The notes under the pieces were generated by a model. That model was not told where the DNA came from. It worked only from the letters and a program-made list of their open reading frames with translations, and made no database searches. Both the position numbers and the translations under genes were made by a program. Of a stretch of 64,000 nt of DNA, positions 35,352 to 47,587 are shown one piece after another (the first letter of the stretch is position 1; every line of letters starts with the position of its first letter). The DNA is from Taxawa tesnikishii (nom. ined.) (taxonomy: Eukaryota > Ascomycota > Dothideomycetes > Dothideales). The stretch is taken from NCBI GenBank assembly GCA_030247885.1, contig JAPDRO010000024.1, positions 248,001 through 312,000 on the forward strand. Direction: 5' to 3'.

Positions 35352-35921
35352 GACAGGCGCCGCAGACGCGACCGCGCCTGACCGCGCTCAGCAACTGGCA
35401 AGAGAAAGACGAACGTACTCGGCAAAGGTCTTTGCGCTTGTGTCAGCTATGTTACCACGGGCCATGCGAACAACAACAGGACCGTTGTTTGCATATGCAA
35501 AGTCGCGCGAGTAAACAGTAGGCAAACGCCGGTAGGTGTAGTCGCTCAGATGCGGTAGGTGTTGGTACCAAGAGCCCATGCGCAGGGAAGACCGGGGATG
35601 ATATATACAGGCGATTTCACGCAAGGAGGCAGTGGGCGCATAGCGATGCGAAGGAATGGAGGGATGGAGTGGAGCGGAACAATGAGCGTAGGGCTGGGCG
35701 CGACTTCATTATAGCAGCAGAGAGGGCAGGGCAGCTTACCGGTTGGGCGAGCTTAGGGCGTCATGGCACATGGCTCATGCATGCGAGCACTCTGCAGGCG
35801 AGTTCTGCCGAGGAAGTCGCGTCGATTAATCTAACGCGCGATGCCTCGACGCGTCTTCCTTCCCTAACGCGTCTAGCTTCCATTATACCACACCCAACAC
35901 AAACACCGGATATGACTGCTA
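35352..35921. other. Divergent promoter, BTB gene / CTF18
   Basis: 570 bp between two divergent starts. Two ACGCGT (MluI cell-cycle box-like) motifs are present near 35850-35870 (cgacgcgtc, aacgcgtct) on the CTF18 side. MCB boxes drive G1/S genes through MBF, which would suit CTF18; the link is inference. No gene is seen. Confidence 0.55.
35853..35871 (+). promoter_or_regulatory. Two MluI cell-cycle box (MCB)-like ACGCGT motifs upstream of CTF18
   Basis: gACGCGTc and aACGCGTc lie 50-70 bp before the CTF18 start codon. MCB sites recruit MBF to replication genes in yeasts. Binding here is inferred from the motif and the neighbouring gene only. Confidence 0.5.
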
Positions 35922-38900
35922 ATGAGCTCGCAACTCCCGGATTCTGAAGACATCGGGGTATGCGACTTGGAACAATTACCATCAAACGCGTACGGCCCGT
36001 CTTTCTCGGATGATCTAGAGGCATTGCACGCCCAGGAGATTGAGACCAGATTCCAGAATAACAGCAGAGGCGTCGTGATCCAGCACAGGAGCTGGACTTT
36101 GTCCGACGTTTTCCACAGCGAACCAGATCCGCGCAAAGGCAGGCTCATACTTCCTGCGTGAGGATAAGGACGCCGCATTTCTGACAATACCTGCAGTTGT
36201 ATCACCGAGCCAGCCCGTTAGCAACAAGACCCCTGACAATCGTGGTCCATCTGATACACCACAAGCCATATCGTCTTCACCACCGGTAATCAAAATGCCT
36301 TGGATGTCTTCTCCAGTCGCATATCCTACAACATCGTCTCCTCCCTTGGCCTCGCCGCCCCCAAGAGGAGAAGAGTGTTGAGTGCTGCACGCTCACCACT
36401 GCGTGATGTGGCGCCCAATCGCGCAGCCAAGTCCCAAGCCGCCATCTTCATCGAGGAATCAGAGGACGAGGACGAAGACGATGCTAACGCCCACGAACCG
36501 GCTTATCCAAGCAAACGTGCCCGTGTTGGAGAGACTGTTGCTGAGCTAGAGGTGACCAGAGTTACCCAAGTCCAGGCACCTCAAGACAATATTGAGCACG
36601 ACGCCGATTTCGCGGACATCGATGCTTTGCCTGACAGCCTTCGTCCGCCACAGAGTGACCGGATTACTTCAACGCCACAGCTAGGAAGGTCTCTATTCAC
36701 GCAGCGCAACAGCCATGCCGCCGCTGCGTTTTCTGTCCGGACGACCTCGGGAACAGGTTTCTCTATACGGAAAAGGGCTACTGCAAAGCCCATGTCTTAC
36801 GAGCAGCTTGTCGCATCACGTTCGGTAGCAGAACCAGGCCAGGCTAGGAAGAGCTACTATGGCATCGATATCCACGCTCTCATCGACGAAGCTGATAATG
36901 AAGCTGTGATTGAGGAAGCTCATCGTACTGAAGAAGCTGCACTGCCGACAAGAGACGCGCCGCCTGCGGAGGAAGGGCAAAAGCAGCGCAGGACGTTAAT
37001 GTGGACGGAGAAGTACCGAGCAAGGAAATTCACGGATCTCATTGGAGACGACAGAACGCATCGACAGGTTATGCACTGGCTGAAGCGATGGGATCAGATT
37101 GTTTTCCCTGGATCGGCTCGACCGAGGCCCAAAGGCGCGAAAGGCTCTATAGATCAGAGTATGGAAGAAAAGCCGCACAGAAAGATTCTGTTACTCACAG
37201 GCCCTCCTGGACTGGGCAAAACCACCTTGGCTCACGTTTGCGCCCGCCAAGCCGGTTACGAAGCGCAAGAAATCAACGCAAGCGATGAAAGGAGTAGGGA
37301 TGTAGTCAAGGGGCGGATTAGAGACATGGTTGGCACCGAGAACGTCAGAGGCATAGATTCCAAGACGGCCAATGGCAAAGTCCGCAAAGCTGGCCGCCCG
37401 GTCTGCCTAATCGTTGACGAAGTGGATGGCGTTGTGAGCGGGAGCGGTGGTGGAGGCGAAGGAGGGTTTGTCAAAGCCTTGATCGATCTCGTTCATCTCG
37501 ACCAGCGAAACTCTTCAGGGGCCGCCACGCAGCAAGCACCGCTCCTAAAGAAGAAAACGAAGGGCGAAAACTTCCGCATGATGAGGCCGATGATTTTGAT
37601 CTGCAACGACGTCTACCATCCTTCGCTGCGCCCGTTGCGGCAAAGCTCGATTGCCGAGATCATCCATGTCAGGAAACCGCATATCGGCACGGTCATCGCC
37701 AGAATGCAAGCCATCTTCGAGAGGGAGAAAATCCCTGCAGACAGCGATGCTGTACGCAGGCTTTGTGAGGCTTCCTGGGGAGTTGCTAGCCGCAAAGAAG
37801 GTGGTACGGGGAGCAGCACAGGTGAAGGCGACATCAGAGGAATCATGGTTGTTGGCGAGTGGGTGGCTGGTAGACTTCGGGCTACGCTCGACCCAGTAGC
37901 CAACTGCATGCAGCGCATGACAAGAAAATGGATCGAAGACAATATCATCGCAGACCTGGCTCATGGCGGCGGTTCGGCACGCGGAGTAGGACGAGGAGGT
38001 CCGAAGGACGTAGTCGAGCGTGTTTTTCAAGAAGGTGCCGGGTTCAACAAGGTCACTCTAACTTCACAGCATGATCCGTTCAAGGCGAACATTACAGGTG
38101 TCAAGGGCGTCGCAGAAGCCACCAAGCAACGCGCCATGTCTCGCTTACGAGAAATGATTGATACCAATGGAGACAGCGACAGAATCCTTACGGACTGTTT
38201 CACCACATACCCGAGCCAACCTTATCATGACGATACTTTCCTCAGTAAACCATCAGCCGCTTACGATTGGCTGCATTTCCACGACAGTCTCTCTTCCGCT
38301 GTCTACAGCAGCAACGAGTGGGAACTGGCTCCCTACCTCAGCCAGCCCATCCTGGCTTTCCACCACCTCTTCGCTTCAACGGCTTCCTCACGCTATGGGC
38401 CGTCCAATCCTTTCTCCCGCAACGACAACCAAGACGGAGAAGGAGAGGAGAACGACACGCTGCCCTTCACTGGTCCACAAGCCTCCTTCGCCGCGCACGA
38501 AGCCCAGAAACAAAACCATTCCCTCCTGCAGTCCTTGCAATCCACGCTTTCCCTACCCCTAACCCGCTCTTTCAACTCACCGGCGGACATCGCTACAGAT
38601 CTCCTTCCATACCTCTTGCGCATGCTCTCGCCCTCCGTCAACCCAGTCATCGTCTCGAGCGGCGGCGACAAGACCAGATCCACGGCCTCGGTGCGTAAAG
38701 CCAGCGAGAAGGTCCTCATTTCCCGCGCCGTGCAAGCAATGGTGGCATCCGGCGTGACTTTCGAGCGTAGCAGGGTCGAAGCCGAATTCGGAGCCGCACC
38801 CGGACAGAGCAGCGGGTGGGTGTACAGGATGGAGCCCGCGCTGGACACGTTAGGGACGTTTGAAACGGGCGGAAAGGGCTTTGGAAGCGAAGGCAAGGTC

Positions 38901-39274
38901 AGGTACGCGGTCCGGCAGGTGCTGGAGCAGGAATGGAAAAGGGAAAGTATGAGGATGGCGGAGGAGGCCAGGAAGGCGAGGTCCTCTGGCGGCAGCGCTG
39001 AGGGCGGAGAAGACGGCGAAGCGGGGGCAACGCCAGGGCTTGACCTGGGTATTGGGAAGAGAGCAGTGGCTGTGAAGAAGGACTTTTTGGCCGGGTCATC
39101 GCGGAGCCTGATTCGAGACCCGCGAGCGCGCAGCAGACGGGAAATGAGAAGGCGAGGGGCAACAAGCAGGGTAAGGAGCAGGAGGAGGGTCGGATCTGGC
39201 TTACGTTCCATGAAGGTTTCTCGAACGCGGTCAGGAAACCGCTCACGCTTGCCGAGCTGATGAAGGGATTGTGA
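35922..39274 (+). CDS. CTF18: Chromosome transmission fidelity protein 18 (Ctf18-RFC large subunit); three apparent frame breaks
   Basis: About 1115 residues. An acidic N-terminal region (MSSQLPDSEDIGVCDLEQLP) leads to the AAA+ core: WTEKYRARKFTDLIGDDRTH, Walker A GPPGLGKTTLAHVCA, INASDERS, Walker B CLIVDEVDGV and sensor LICNDVYHPSLRPLR. The far C-terminus (DFFGR ... IWLTFHEGFSNAVRKPLTL-ELMKGL) is the Ctf8/Dcc1-binding end of Ctf18. The complex loads PCNA on the leading strand and supports cohesion and checkpoint activation. The frame breaks at the A run 36135-36137 (one extra base or two lost), the C run 36358-36362 (one lost) and the T run 39084-39088 (one lost). After the last break the uncorrected reading would run to a false stop at 39260. 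No intron explains these. Confidence 0.9.
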
Positions 39275-40652
39275 TGTGGATCTGGAGGGTTGGGCTTTGG
39301 GTGTATATAGATCACCGGCGCTGCGGTTGCTGCGTCTCGTAATTTGGTCGTACATCCACGCGTTGCTTCTGAACATGTTCCCAGCTCGTCCACGCGCTTC
39401 CGTCGAACCAGATTCAGTGCGGTATAGCTCATGCGTCACCAGACAAGTGTCCTGGAGCGAACTCGGTTCCCGGCCCTCGAGCATACCTCGTTGTTCTCAA
39501 CGCCTGCACACAATAGAATAGTCCGCTATCCTCACATTGTCTACCCCATTCCCTTAGTATGGTGGACGAGAACCGAAACCTTTGTAGTCCGAGCATGGTG
39601 AAGATACTTAGGCACGTTACTGCTCACCGCCTTGATCAACGTGGACCAGGCGGGGATGTATCGTGCATCGTCTCCTATCACTCCGCCTCGTGAGCCAAGA
39701 TCGTTGACCGCTAGGAAGATGCCGATACAGTGGCTAGACTATGGAGACTGGAGACGGAGTGTTCTTGGTGTTGGGTGCATGCTGGAGGGCAGTACTGCCT
39801 ATGTAGCTACTACGCAGCTGAACTGGCGGTGATGGCAAGTCAATCGGCCGAACCGAATCGTCTGTCGAAAGCATTGAGCTCGGACAGCCGACAAGACGTC
39901 TTGTTGACAAGACAGCCTTTCATCTCCTTTTGCTGCAGGAACAACAACCGATGATGCGAACGTGTTCCGAGCCATTAGGGGCGGACGATCCAGAACGTCT
40001 CTGCCGATCGAGTCCCCAACGATTGGCAGGATGAGGCCATTTTCCTAATCAAGCAACGGATGTCTTACAGCCTGGCTGTATCGAATTGGATCCTCCTGTG
40101 CTTGAAGGGCAATCCTTCTGGCTGTGTCGTGCAAACACTGCTGTTATATTTGGCAATTCATGTTGGGGAAAGGTCCAGCAGCTGGGCAGGCAGGCCAGCA
40201 AGCCACAAAGAGGCGCGTCATCGGCAATGCTCGTCCGGTGGCTGAAGCGCTCCACACGCTAACAGCAGATCGAACGCATCATGTTCAGGGAAGACCAGCT
40301 CAAGACCAACTTGGCGTATCAAACTTCTTGATGACTTCACAGAAAACGCTCCCGCTTGCAGCTAGCAGCGCCGGTAATTCGTCCAGACCCCCGGCAAACC
40401 CCAGAAATACGGGCATGACATAGTATGACGCTGTATTGTTGTGCCACGCACCCAATGAGGCTGGAGCGATCCTCAAGGCCGGGTTGCCCTGACGGAAGGG
40501 GCGAGGCAGCCCGTGGGTCTTTTGTGCTTGCTTGCTTGCCATTACCCTGCCATCATCTTGCCTTGGCTTGGCTTGCATTTGCCTTGCTAACCGGGGCATC
40601 TTACGTGGATTGGTCTAATCGAGGACCCTCAGCTGCCCTGCATGCTGACAGC

Positions 40653-40659
40653 TATATAA
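40653..40659 (+). promoter_or_regulatory. TATA box
   Basis: TATATAA, 142 bp before the start codon of the wall protein, followed by a CT/CAAC-rich leader. Position and context fit a strongly regulated gene. Confidence 0.6.
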
Positions 40660-40731
40660 GAACGGGCTTCTTCGTCTGGCCACTTGCTTCTACTGTCTCC
40701 CCATCCAAACAACTACCTCGCCAACCTCTAC

Positions 40732-40773
40732 AACCCTCTCATCAACCACATCAACCCTCTCGTCAACCACATC
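40732..40773. repeat. Two copies of a 21-bp unit in the 5' leader
   Basis: aaccctctcatcaaccacatc is followed directly by a copy with one change (a to g). It lies in the probable 5' untranslated leader of the GPI protein gene. Confidence 0.85.
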
Positions 40774-40800
40774 AACCCAACCCGTCACACAACAACCAAC

Positions 40801-41421
40801 ATGCGTACCGCCGTCTTCACCACCTCCCTCCTCGCTGCCCTCGTGGCCGCTCAGGACCTTGGTTCGTCCGTCACTTCCGTCGTTGGATCCGCCGCCGGCA
40901 GTGCCACCAGCGCCGCCGGCTCTGCTGTCACAGGCGCCTCCTCCGACGCCAGCTCTGCCGCCTCTTCCGCCGCCGCCAGTCTGTCCTCCATCACCGCTTC
41001 CGCAACATCTGCGGCGTCCTCCGCCGTCTCCGCCGCCTCCTCCGGGGCCGCTGCCGCTGAGTCCAGTGCCAGCAGCGTCGCCGCCTCTATCTCCTCCGGG
41101 GCCGCTGCCGGTGAGTCCAGCGCCAGCAGCGCCATCGCCTCTCTTTCCTCTGCGGCTTCCACCGCTACCGGCTCTGCCGCCAGCTCCTTGAGCTCCGCGC
41201 TCTCCAGTGCCTCCTCCCAGGCCGCCTCCATCTCCTCTAGTGCCAGCAGTGCCGCTGCCGCTGCTTCCAGCCGCGCTAGTTCTGCCGCTGGCTCTGCTTC
41301 CGCCTCTGCCTCTGCCGCTAGTTCTTCCGCCTCCAAGGCCGCTTCTGGCGCTGCCGCTACCGGCGTCCCAGTCCTTGGTGGTGTGCTCGGTGCCGCCCTT
41401 GGTGTCGCTGCTCTGTTGTAA
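40801..41421 (+). CDS. Ser/Ala-rich GPI-anchored cell-wall protein
   Basis: 206 residues in one exon. The first 18 residues (MRTAVFTTSLLAALVAAQ) form a signal peptide. The middle is low complexity, almost only Ser, Ala, Gly and Thr, and would be heavily O-mannosylated. The C-terminus has a small-residue cleavage site (ASGAAATG) followed by a hydrophobic tail (VPVLGGVLGAALGVAALL) without charged residues after it, the mark of a GPI addition signal. No cysteine pattern or enzyme domain is present, so it is a structural mannoprotein rather than a CFEM or hydrolase. Codon use is strongly biased to GCC/TCC, which makes opposite-strand open frames that are chance. A TATA box and a repeated leader precede it. 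Confidence 0.88.
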   Translation: MRTAVFTTSLLAALVAAQDLGSSVTSVVGSAAGSATSAAGSAVTGASSDASSAASSAAASLSSITASATSAASSAVSAASSGAAAAESSASSVAASISSGAAAGESSASSAIASLSSAASTATGSAASSLSSALSSASSQAASISSSASSAAAAASSRASSAAGSASASASAASSSASKAASGAAATGVPVLGGVLGAALGVAALL

Positions 41422-42863
41422 ATAACGAGATGACTGTAGGAGGAATGTGAAGGAGTGCACGATAAGGGGAGTTACCTGGTAGATGGGGAAAGGATACCAA
41501 ACGGGCATATGGTCGAAGAGAACCTGTCGTCTAATGAGAAGCATGGCTTCACTGGTTGCTTAGCAGTCTTTGGCTTGGCACATCAAACCACATAACACAT
41601 TTAATGACATACCACTACAACTTCACTCGTCGTTGCTCTCGCTCACGATTGCATGTTTGTAAAACTCATATTGATGTGTTGTTGGCAACTCATGAACCTT
41701 GATGTCCTCAAGAGGTTGCTCTCTATGCAACTTGTTGCTACTTTGTAGTATCACTCAAAACAACTTCATCGTCATCACCTGCGTCAAAGCTCGGTCCGGC
41801 AAATGCACCGCTGCCGTGGTCTGCCAGACCAGAATTTCGTAGGCAACAGCTCCAGGTGAGACGCCTCTTCACTTCCTTTCAAGAACAAACACTCCTTCAC
41901 ATCTCAACGGAAGAACAACCCTTATGAATAGCAGATCATGAGGCAGCATGTCATCCTTTCCGGAGTCGAAAGCGGAGGGCAGGGTATAAACGTCAAGCAC
42001 TTGAGTTGAAACCCACCCTTTGAAGACTAGTAACTGCCGCGTATAGCATCCAAATGGGGTTAAGGGCTATGTAGAAATCGAGCCGCGGATTGCCCCAATC
42101 TCGCTTTACCGTCATCAGGGAGTTTTGGGCAGGTTACTCGTTTCCCCAAGAAAGAACTATTCCAACACAGGCGGTGAAGCTAGTGCATTGGCAAAATTCC
42201 AGCCCTTTACCTATATGTATCACAAGGGAAGAGGGATTTTACAACACGAACCTGTTTCATCACGCAGGTGCACACAGATGTTTTCTACACGCCGCCTAGA
42301 ATTAGTCGGTGGGGGCTATCCAACCATACACACTGACTCGACCGGCGATGGGGAGTACCTTATAGTAAGGTTTTCCATCTTTCCAAGCGAACATATTTCG
42401 ACAAACCCGCACACATGTTTTTTCCATCGCAAAAGGCTAGCACCGAAATTTGAGAAAAATGCTCGCCTCTTACCCCCGTTACCCTCCTCCTATCGTGAAG
42501 CCTAGCTTTGGACTCCTATGCTAGGAAGGATCCCAAACGATACTCACAGTCGCCTTTGCACCGGGCACGGGGGGGTTTTTTATGCAAAAAAAAACATCTA
42601 CTTGCTTTGTTCTTCATGGTAAACATCGAAAAAGCAAACTCCCCAATCCCAACTCGCAGGCATCTCCGTGATATCCGTTGCGAGAGAGAGAGATACATAT
42701 AGAGAGAGAGTTATGGGGCATCGAGAAGTTATACGGTTCCGGCACACAAGTGTACAAAGCATCAGTCGACGCCGCTGTTTCTCAAAACGCAGCCCCTCCC
42801 TGGCTAGTCGCGGTTTTCCTAACTAGTCGTATATGAGGTAGCCTTTTCTTTAGTCTTCTTTAG

Positions 42864-42926
42864 TCTTCTTCTTCTTCTTCTTCTTCTTCTTTTTCTTCTT
42901 CTTCTTCTTCTTCTTCTTCTTCTTCT
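42864..42926. repeat. (TTC)n microsatellite, slightly interrupted
   Basis: About 20 TTC units with one TTTTTC interruption. On the minus strand it spells a glutamate tract without gene context. Confidence 0.95.
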
Positions 42927-43376
42927 CGATGCTTCGAACTTAGCGAGCTGAAAGAAGGGGTTGGGGGTTCGATTCCGTTATAAATCCGTAAAACGGAGAA
43001 CCCACAACTTCCAACCCGCGCGTCAAGCTGGATTGACGTGCTGTTCGCCAAAAGCGCCCATACTCACGAGAAGCGAAAGGATCAAACTAGCGGATCCTCA
43101 AGGCCATCGGTTATCCCCTCGCTGATGCACAAAGGGGGTTGGGGGTTGTGGTCCTGTGCTTCCAAACCCCGACTCGGAAAGAGCATAGGCTATCGTGTTT
43201 GGTCTACGGTGCTTTGGTGACAAGACGGTCCGGTCCCTTTCGTGGCAACAGTTGGGTTACGCCGAATGAGGAAAATGGGGTTCGGGACTTGTACAGTCGG
43301 CGCTGTACATGGCTTTTTATCTAAGCTCATTCCGCTCGGAGGGTATACCCATAAGCGCGCGTATAGTGTATAGGGA

Positions 43377-43379
43377 AGA

Positions 43380-43436
<57 letters not shown>
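43377..43436. repeat. (GA)n microsatellite
   Basis: About 30 GA units with one ACA interruption at 43391-43393. A shorter GA tract occurs near 42682-42710. Confidence 0.95.
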
Positions 43437-43441
<5 letters not shown>

Positions 43442-43618
43442 CCGCAGGTAACGCCAGTGTGCACCATATCTTCCAGGCTGGGCCCCCTCCCCACCACGAA
43501 AAGAACGTTCACGTTTCCTTCATGTACAGATATTCTTTTCTCCTCGCCTTCAGGATGCCTCATCGTCACGACTTTTCCTTTTTTCGCAGATCCCCGACAG
43601 CCGCGGTAGGGGCTGTTT

Positions 43619-46586
43619 TTATTTCCCCGCCAGCATGTTCTGCACAGTGGCGAGCTTCTGCTTCAGGGCGTCGTGTTCGGCATTCAACTACAAAAGATCT
43701 CGTCAGTCCCGCAACATTGTCACGTCGGCTTCTCGCCACACCGTCCACCCCATCCGCAATGGTCCCAGCATATGTGGTAAAAAAAAAAAAACTCACCTGC
43801 GCGAACATGACCTTGGTCCCCACCAACTCCCTCTCGACCTCCTCGGCCGCCTCCTCCAGCGCGCGGTTCTCGTTCTGCACCTCGATATTCCGCGCCATGA
43901 TGCGGTCCATTTCGCTCTGCAGGCGCGCCTCGACCTCGGCCGGCTGCGCCTCGACCATCCTCCTCAGCTCCTGCACCTGCATCTTCAAGCTCTCGTTCGC
44001 GTCCAGCAGCGCCTCGTTCTCGACCTTTGTCCGCACGAGCTCGGACGCGATGCCCACGTGCTCGGCATCGTGCTGCTGCGCGCGCTCCTCGAGCCCCCGT
44101 ACGCGCGAGCTCAGCGTCGCGTTCGCGGCCCTCAGCGCGTCGAGCTCGAGTTCGCGCTCGCGCTCCGCCCGCGTCCTCTCCTCGAACTCGGCCGCGTAGG
44201 CGGCCAGGGTTTCGGGCTTGATGTCGACGGCGCACGCGTCACGCACCAGCTCGTCGGCGCGGTAGACCTCCTTGTCGACGCCGCCGGTGGAGCCGAAGAA
44301 GCCGGATTCGAGCAGCGAGGACGCCGAGGGCGACTTGTCGATGTACACGTCGAAGAGCTTTTCCTTGAGGTACGTCGTCAGTTGGGCCATGTCGCGCATG
44401 CCCAGCAGGGTGTGGGCGTTCCTTTGCATGAGCACGATGCCGAAGCGGAGGATGGCGCTGAGGCCTTCGCTGAAGATGAGGTCGTAGATACGGAGGACGA
44501 GTTGGAGAGGGAAGCGGTAGGCGAACAGCGTCAGGAACCATTGCGTAGCGTAGAGGTTGGGAGAGACGCCCCGGCGGTGCAGGTGGCAGTAGAGCGCGGG
44601 ATCGAAGTCCTCCAAGAGACGCTCGAACTGGTACAGGTGGAGATGCAGCCCGGCCATTTCGGCCGTGAACATGGAGCGCAGGTTGTACTTCCACATCAGC
44701 CGGATGAGCAACGTGAAGGCTTCCTCTTCTGCCATGTTAAAGAGCAGAGGCATGGCTATGAAGTTCATTCCTTGCGCGTAGCCAACGCCCTCGTCGAAGA
44801 GCGCATACGCTTTGCAAAGGCCGAACAATCCGTCCTGGAGTCCGGCACTCATGACATATTTCGAGTAGCTCGTCCGTGCTCCGAGATCGCGTCGGATGGT
44901 CTTTTCCAACTTCAGGAGGGCAACAGGGTCGTCTTTGACCTGCTTCCTCTTCTCCACCGTGGCTTGGAGTTTGGCTGCGGCGTCAGCGGTCTCTGCGAGC
45001 GGCGATCCCGTCATGGCACTTGTCGCCGGCGTTGACGACTCCGAATGAATCGAAGACGCAGACGAAGTAAGAGATTCCTTTTCGTGCGCGCCGTTGACCG
45101 AGCTGTTCGTTTCCGTCCGAGGTATGCCTGGCCGACCCTCCCTATCCGTGCCTCTGGACACCAAGTCCTTGTATACGGTCTCCAAGTCCTCGTCCTTGCT
45201 CTGCGCCAGTACCTGCCAGACCACACCTCGAATAGGCTGCGGAATGCCGCTCGCAATAGCTTGATTCAGCTCCTCACCACTTGTACGAGCAACAGCAGCA
45301 GGGCCTTCGTAGACCACCGACTGCCAGAGATCCCAGTTCACCGGCGCATGGTTTCCTGCCGGTCCAATGGACATGCCAGCGGCTGTTCCAGGAGGCAGCT
45401 TAGTGTTGGGAGATGCAGGCACTGCAGACATGGACATGGTCCTAGCAACCGGAGGCGGCTTCAAACCTGTGTTGTCCTGGACGCTGCCCGCACGCCCTGC
45501 TCTGCCTTGCCGTTGCTCTCCTTCCTCTTCTTCAGCCGTGTCTATTCCACTCTCTTCCTGCAACCTTAGCATGTGGAATCTGTCCTTCAGGCTAGAACGG
45601 TTCTTGTTGGGTGACCGGCTCCTACCACGATCGTCCGTAATCCCCAATCCTACCTCTGCATTGCTCCCTGTCGTTGCTATCGACGAGGCCGTATTCCTTC
45701 TCGTGTTCGATTGCGATTGTTGCTCTCGTTGTGGTGAAGGAGCGGTTTTCCGTATCGATGTCGCGCGCGAAAACCAAGAGAAGGGGCTTGAGACTTTCCG
45801 CGTTGGGGCTGGCGGCGACATCTGTGGCTGCTCCGGAATGGGTGGTGGAGGTAGATGCGCGACGGGAGGCAGATCGCCCGACAAGCCCTTGATTGGAGCA
45901 TCGGCGCTCTGTCTGGGCGGTAATGATGGCGGTAGATGAGGTATCGAATCTAGGGGACCGGATCTTGTATGGCTTGTGTCCGCATCTTGACCTGCTTGCG
46001 ATCAGCCTTCGTTCCCCTGCTAACGTCTGGTGTAACCGACTGCCTGTCATGGATTGCGTACCGTCCACACTTGCAGCTGATGCGTGATTCGAGATGCTAT
46101 CATTCGCTCCATCCGTCTGTTCAGGTCCGTTGTGCGAGGTCCCGGAACTATCGGAACTATCTTGCGGAGCAGAATGGGCAGGGGCTTCTGCCTTTCTCTC
46201 TACTGATCCTACTTCTTCGACATCCTTGCCATCAGCACTTTTGTCTTTCAGGTCGTGCTGCTGCTCCGCCGTCTCGGTGGGATTTTGCTGTTCGCCCGGC
46301 GTAATTGGGAACCCTCCAGGCGCACCAGCAGTATCCGTAGCGTCTTCGAAGTTGTCCTGTCCGGCGTAGATGTCAGCCTCCACTCTGGCTGGTTGCATAC
46401 ACGCAACCGCCTATCAATTGAGTCATCCCCAGCCCGCATTCCAGAAGTCGTATCCTTGATCACAACTCCAACGACACTTTCGCATCCCGCACTTACCACG
46501 TCCTTCTCATCCTCACTCCTCTCCCCTTCCTTCTCCTCAACGGTGTGGCCCTCCTTGACTTTGTCCTCGGGCTTGACGTCGGCCAT
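43619..46586 (-). CDS. TBC-domain Rab GTPase-activating protein (Gyp5-like)
   Basis: Exons: 46497-46586, 46041-46377, 43797-45991 and 43619-43687; 896 residues. The N-terminal 400 residues are polar and Ser/Pro-rich. The TBC domain starts near IPQPIRGVVWQVLAQSKDED and carries the arginine finger in IRRDLGARTSYSKY and the glutamine finger in GVGYAQGMNFIAMPLLF, so it should be catalytically active. It ends near LTTYLKEKLFDVYID. A long coiled coil follows (EEVERELVGTKVMFAQ at its end, then LNAEHDALKQKLATVQNML). TBC plus C-terminal coiled coil is the plan of Gyp5/Gyl1 in yeast and EVI5-like proteins, which act on Ypt1/Sec4-type Rabs in Golgi-to-surface transport. The first two introns have weak borders. 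The third intron contains a 12-13 A/T run. Frame is intact. Confidence 0.88.
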
Positions 46587-47587
46587 GGTGACACTGACAG
46601 TAGGGGCCTTGTTGATCTTTGTTGTCCCTGGTCGGCGTCGGCTCAGGCTCCTCTCTTTGACATTCCCCACTACACTTTTCCTCCGGTCGACGATGCCGGG
46701 AGCCTTGTTCGTGCTACGGGAGCGTTGGTTGACTCTAGGTGCAGATGCGGGCGCGGGAACAGGGGTGCTGCAGGTCGTGCAAGCATATATTACTTGTTGC
46801 CCCGGATGTGACGCTTTGTTTGTCGACTGACAACGTTGTGGGGTACCGAAGTAGCGTCTTATAGAATTAGTGAACTGAGTGGAAAGTAGGTTGCGGTTTC
46901 ACTACTTGACAGAGGACAAGCGCAATTGGTATATATCAAAGACAAGCCAGTTATAGCTTGCAAACAGGATCTCATCGCTTGGTTAGCTAGTTGGCAGGAA
47001 CCTAGTCGATTGTGGCCCGTAATCAACTTTCCCGATTCGGCAGATCTCCCGCGGCTGCCTTGGCGAACAACTGGGAAGAGCAGCTACAGGACCATGACAC
47101 CATTAGATGAACAACTCAAACGCAACCAGGCTGTTCGTACATTGCCATTCTCCACACGACAATGCAATCCCTCATCAGTCCAGCTTCTCTCCAGCTTTCG
47201 TGTAAGCACCGATGGGTGAAGCGCTCAACGCTCTCGAGTAAGACGCGCCACAGCTCCTATGAATAGCAGCTTGGCCGTTTCAGCCTCCCGTCATCCAAGC
47301 TTCAACTTACGCTCGAACTAACTACTCAGCTCGCACTTTGCATGAAAAAGGGATTGCTCCTTGCATAAAGGCAAACAGAACGGCCGAAAGAATCAAGTGT
47401 GGGGTACTTTTATTACGCATTTACCGATCGTATGGCTGGTCAATGTTTCTCAAGAACATACTCGCTTGAACACAGCAAAAGCGCTCGGGTGCTACAACAT
47501 CAACGCGACCATCGGAGAAAGAAAAGAAACAACAAAGCATTACTCCAGGGTATAAAACCACGTGGTTCCGTCGTATCAGGTCAACCG
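46587..47587. other. Intergenic, 1 kb
   Basis: Promoter of the Gyp5-like gene and 3' region of CDS1. An upstream in-frame ATG at 46670 could extend the Gyp5-like protein by 28 residues. No other gene or RNA is supported. Confidence 0.5.

Larger units (their letters stand above)
39275..40800. other. Intergenic, 1.5 kb; promoter of GPI protein
   Basis: Contains a TATA box and a repetitive leader just before the GPI protein gene, and a short TTGC repeat near 40530. A long promoter is usual for cell-wall genes. No other gene is supported. Confidence 0.55.
41422..43618. other. Simple-repeat-rich non-coding stretch, 2.2 kb
   Basis: No gene is supported. The left third is the 3' region of the wall protein. 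The rest has (GA), (TTC) and poly-A/poly-G tracts, short CGTCAA/TTGACG inverted repeats near 43020-43040, and a B-box-like word at 42967. Open frames here are shadows of repeats. Base composition and texture differ from the flanks. A decayed mobile element is possible, but no ends, target duplication or coding remnant are seen. Confidence 0.5.

Noticed and set aside
40690-41544. Long minus-strand Gly/Arg-rich open frame
   Set aside because: It is the mirror of the GCC/TCC-biased Ser/Ala-rich GPI protein, which has a signal peptide and GPI tail on the plus strand.
42935-42985. Perfect B-box word GGTTCGATTCC, possible tRNA or SINE
   Set aside because: The T-stem does not pair, the A-box is one base off and too close, and no acceptor stem is present.
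43635-45035. 466-codon plus-strand open frame
   Set aside because: It is antisense to the TBC-domain gene; composition follows from GC-biased codons of that gene.
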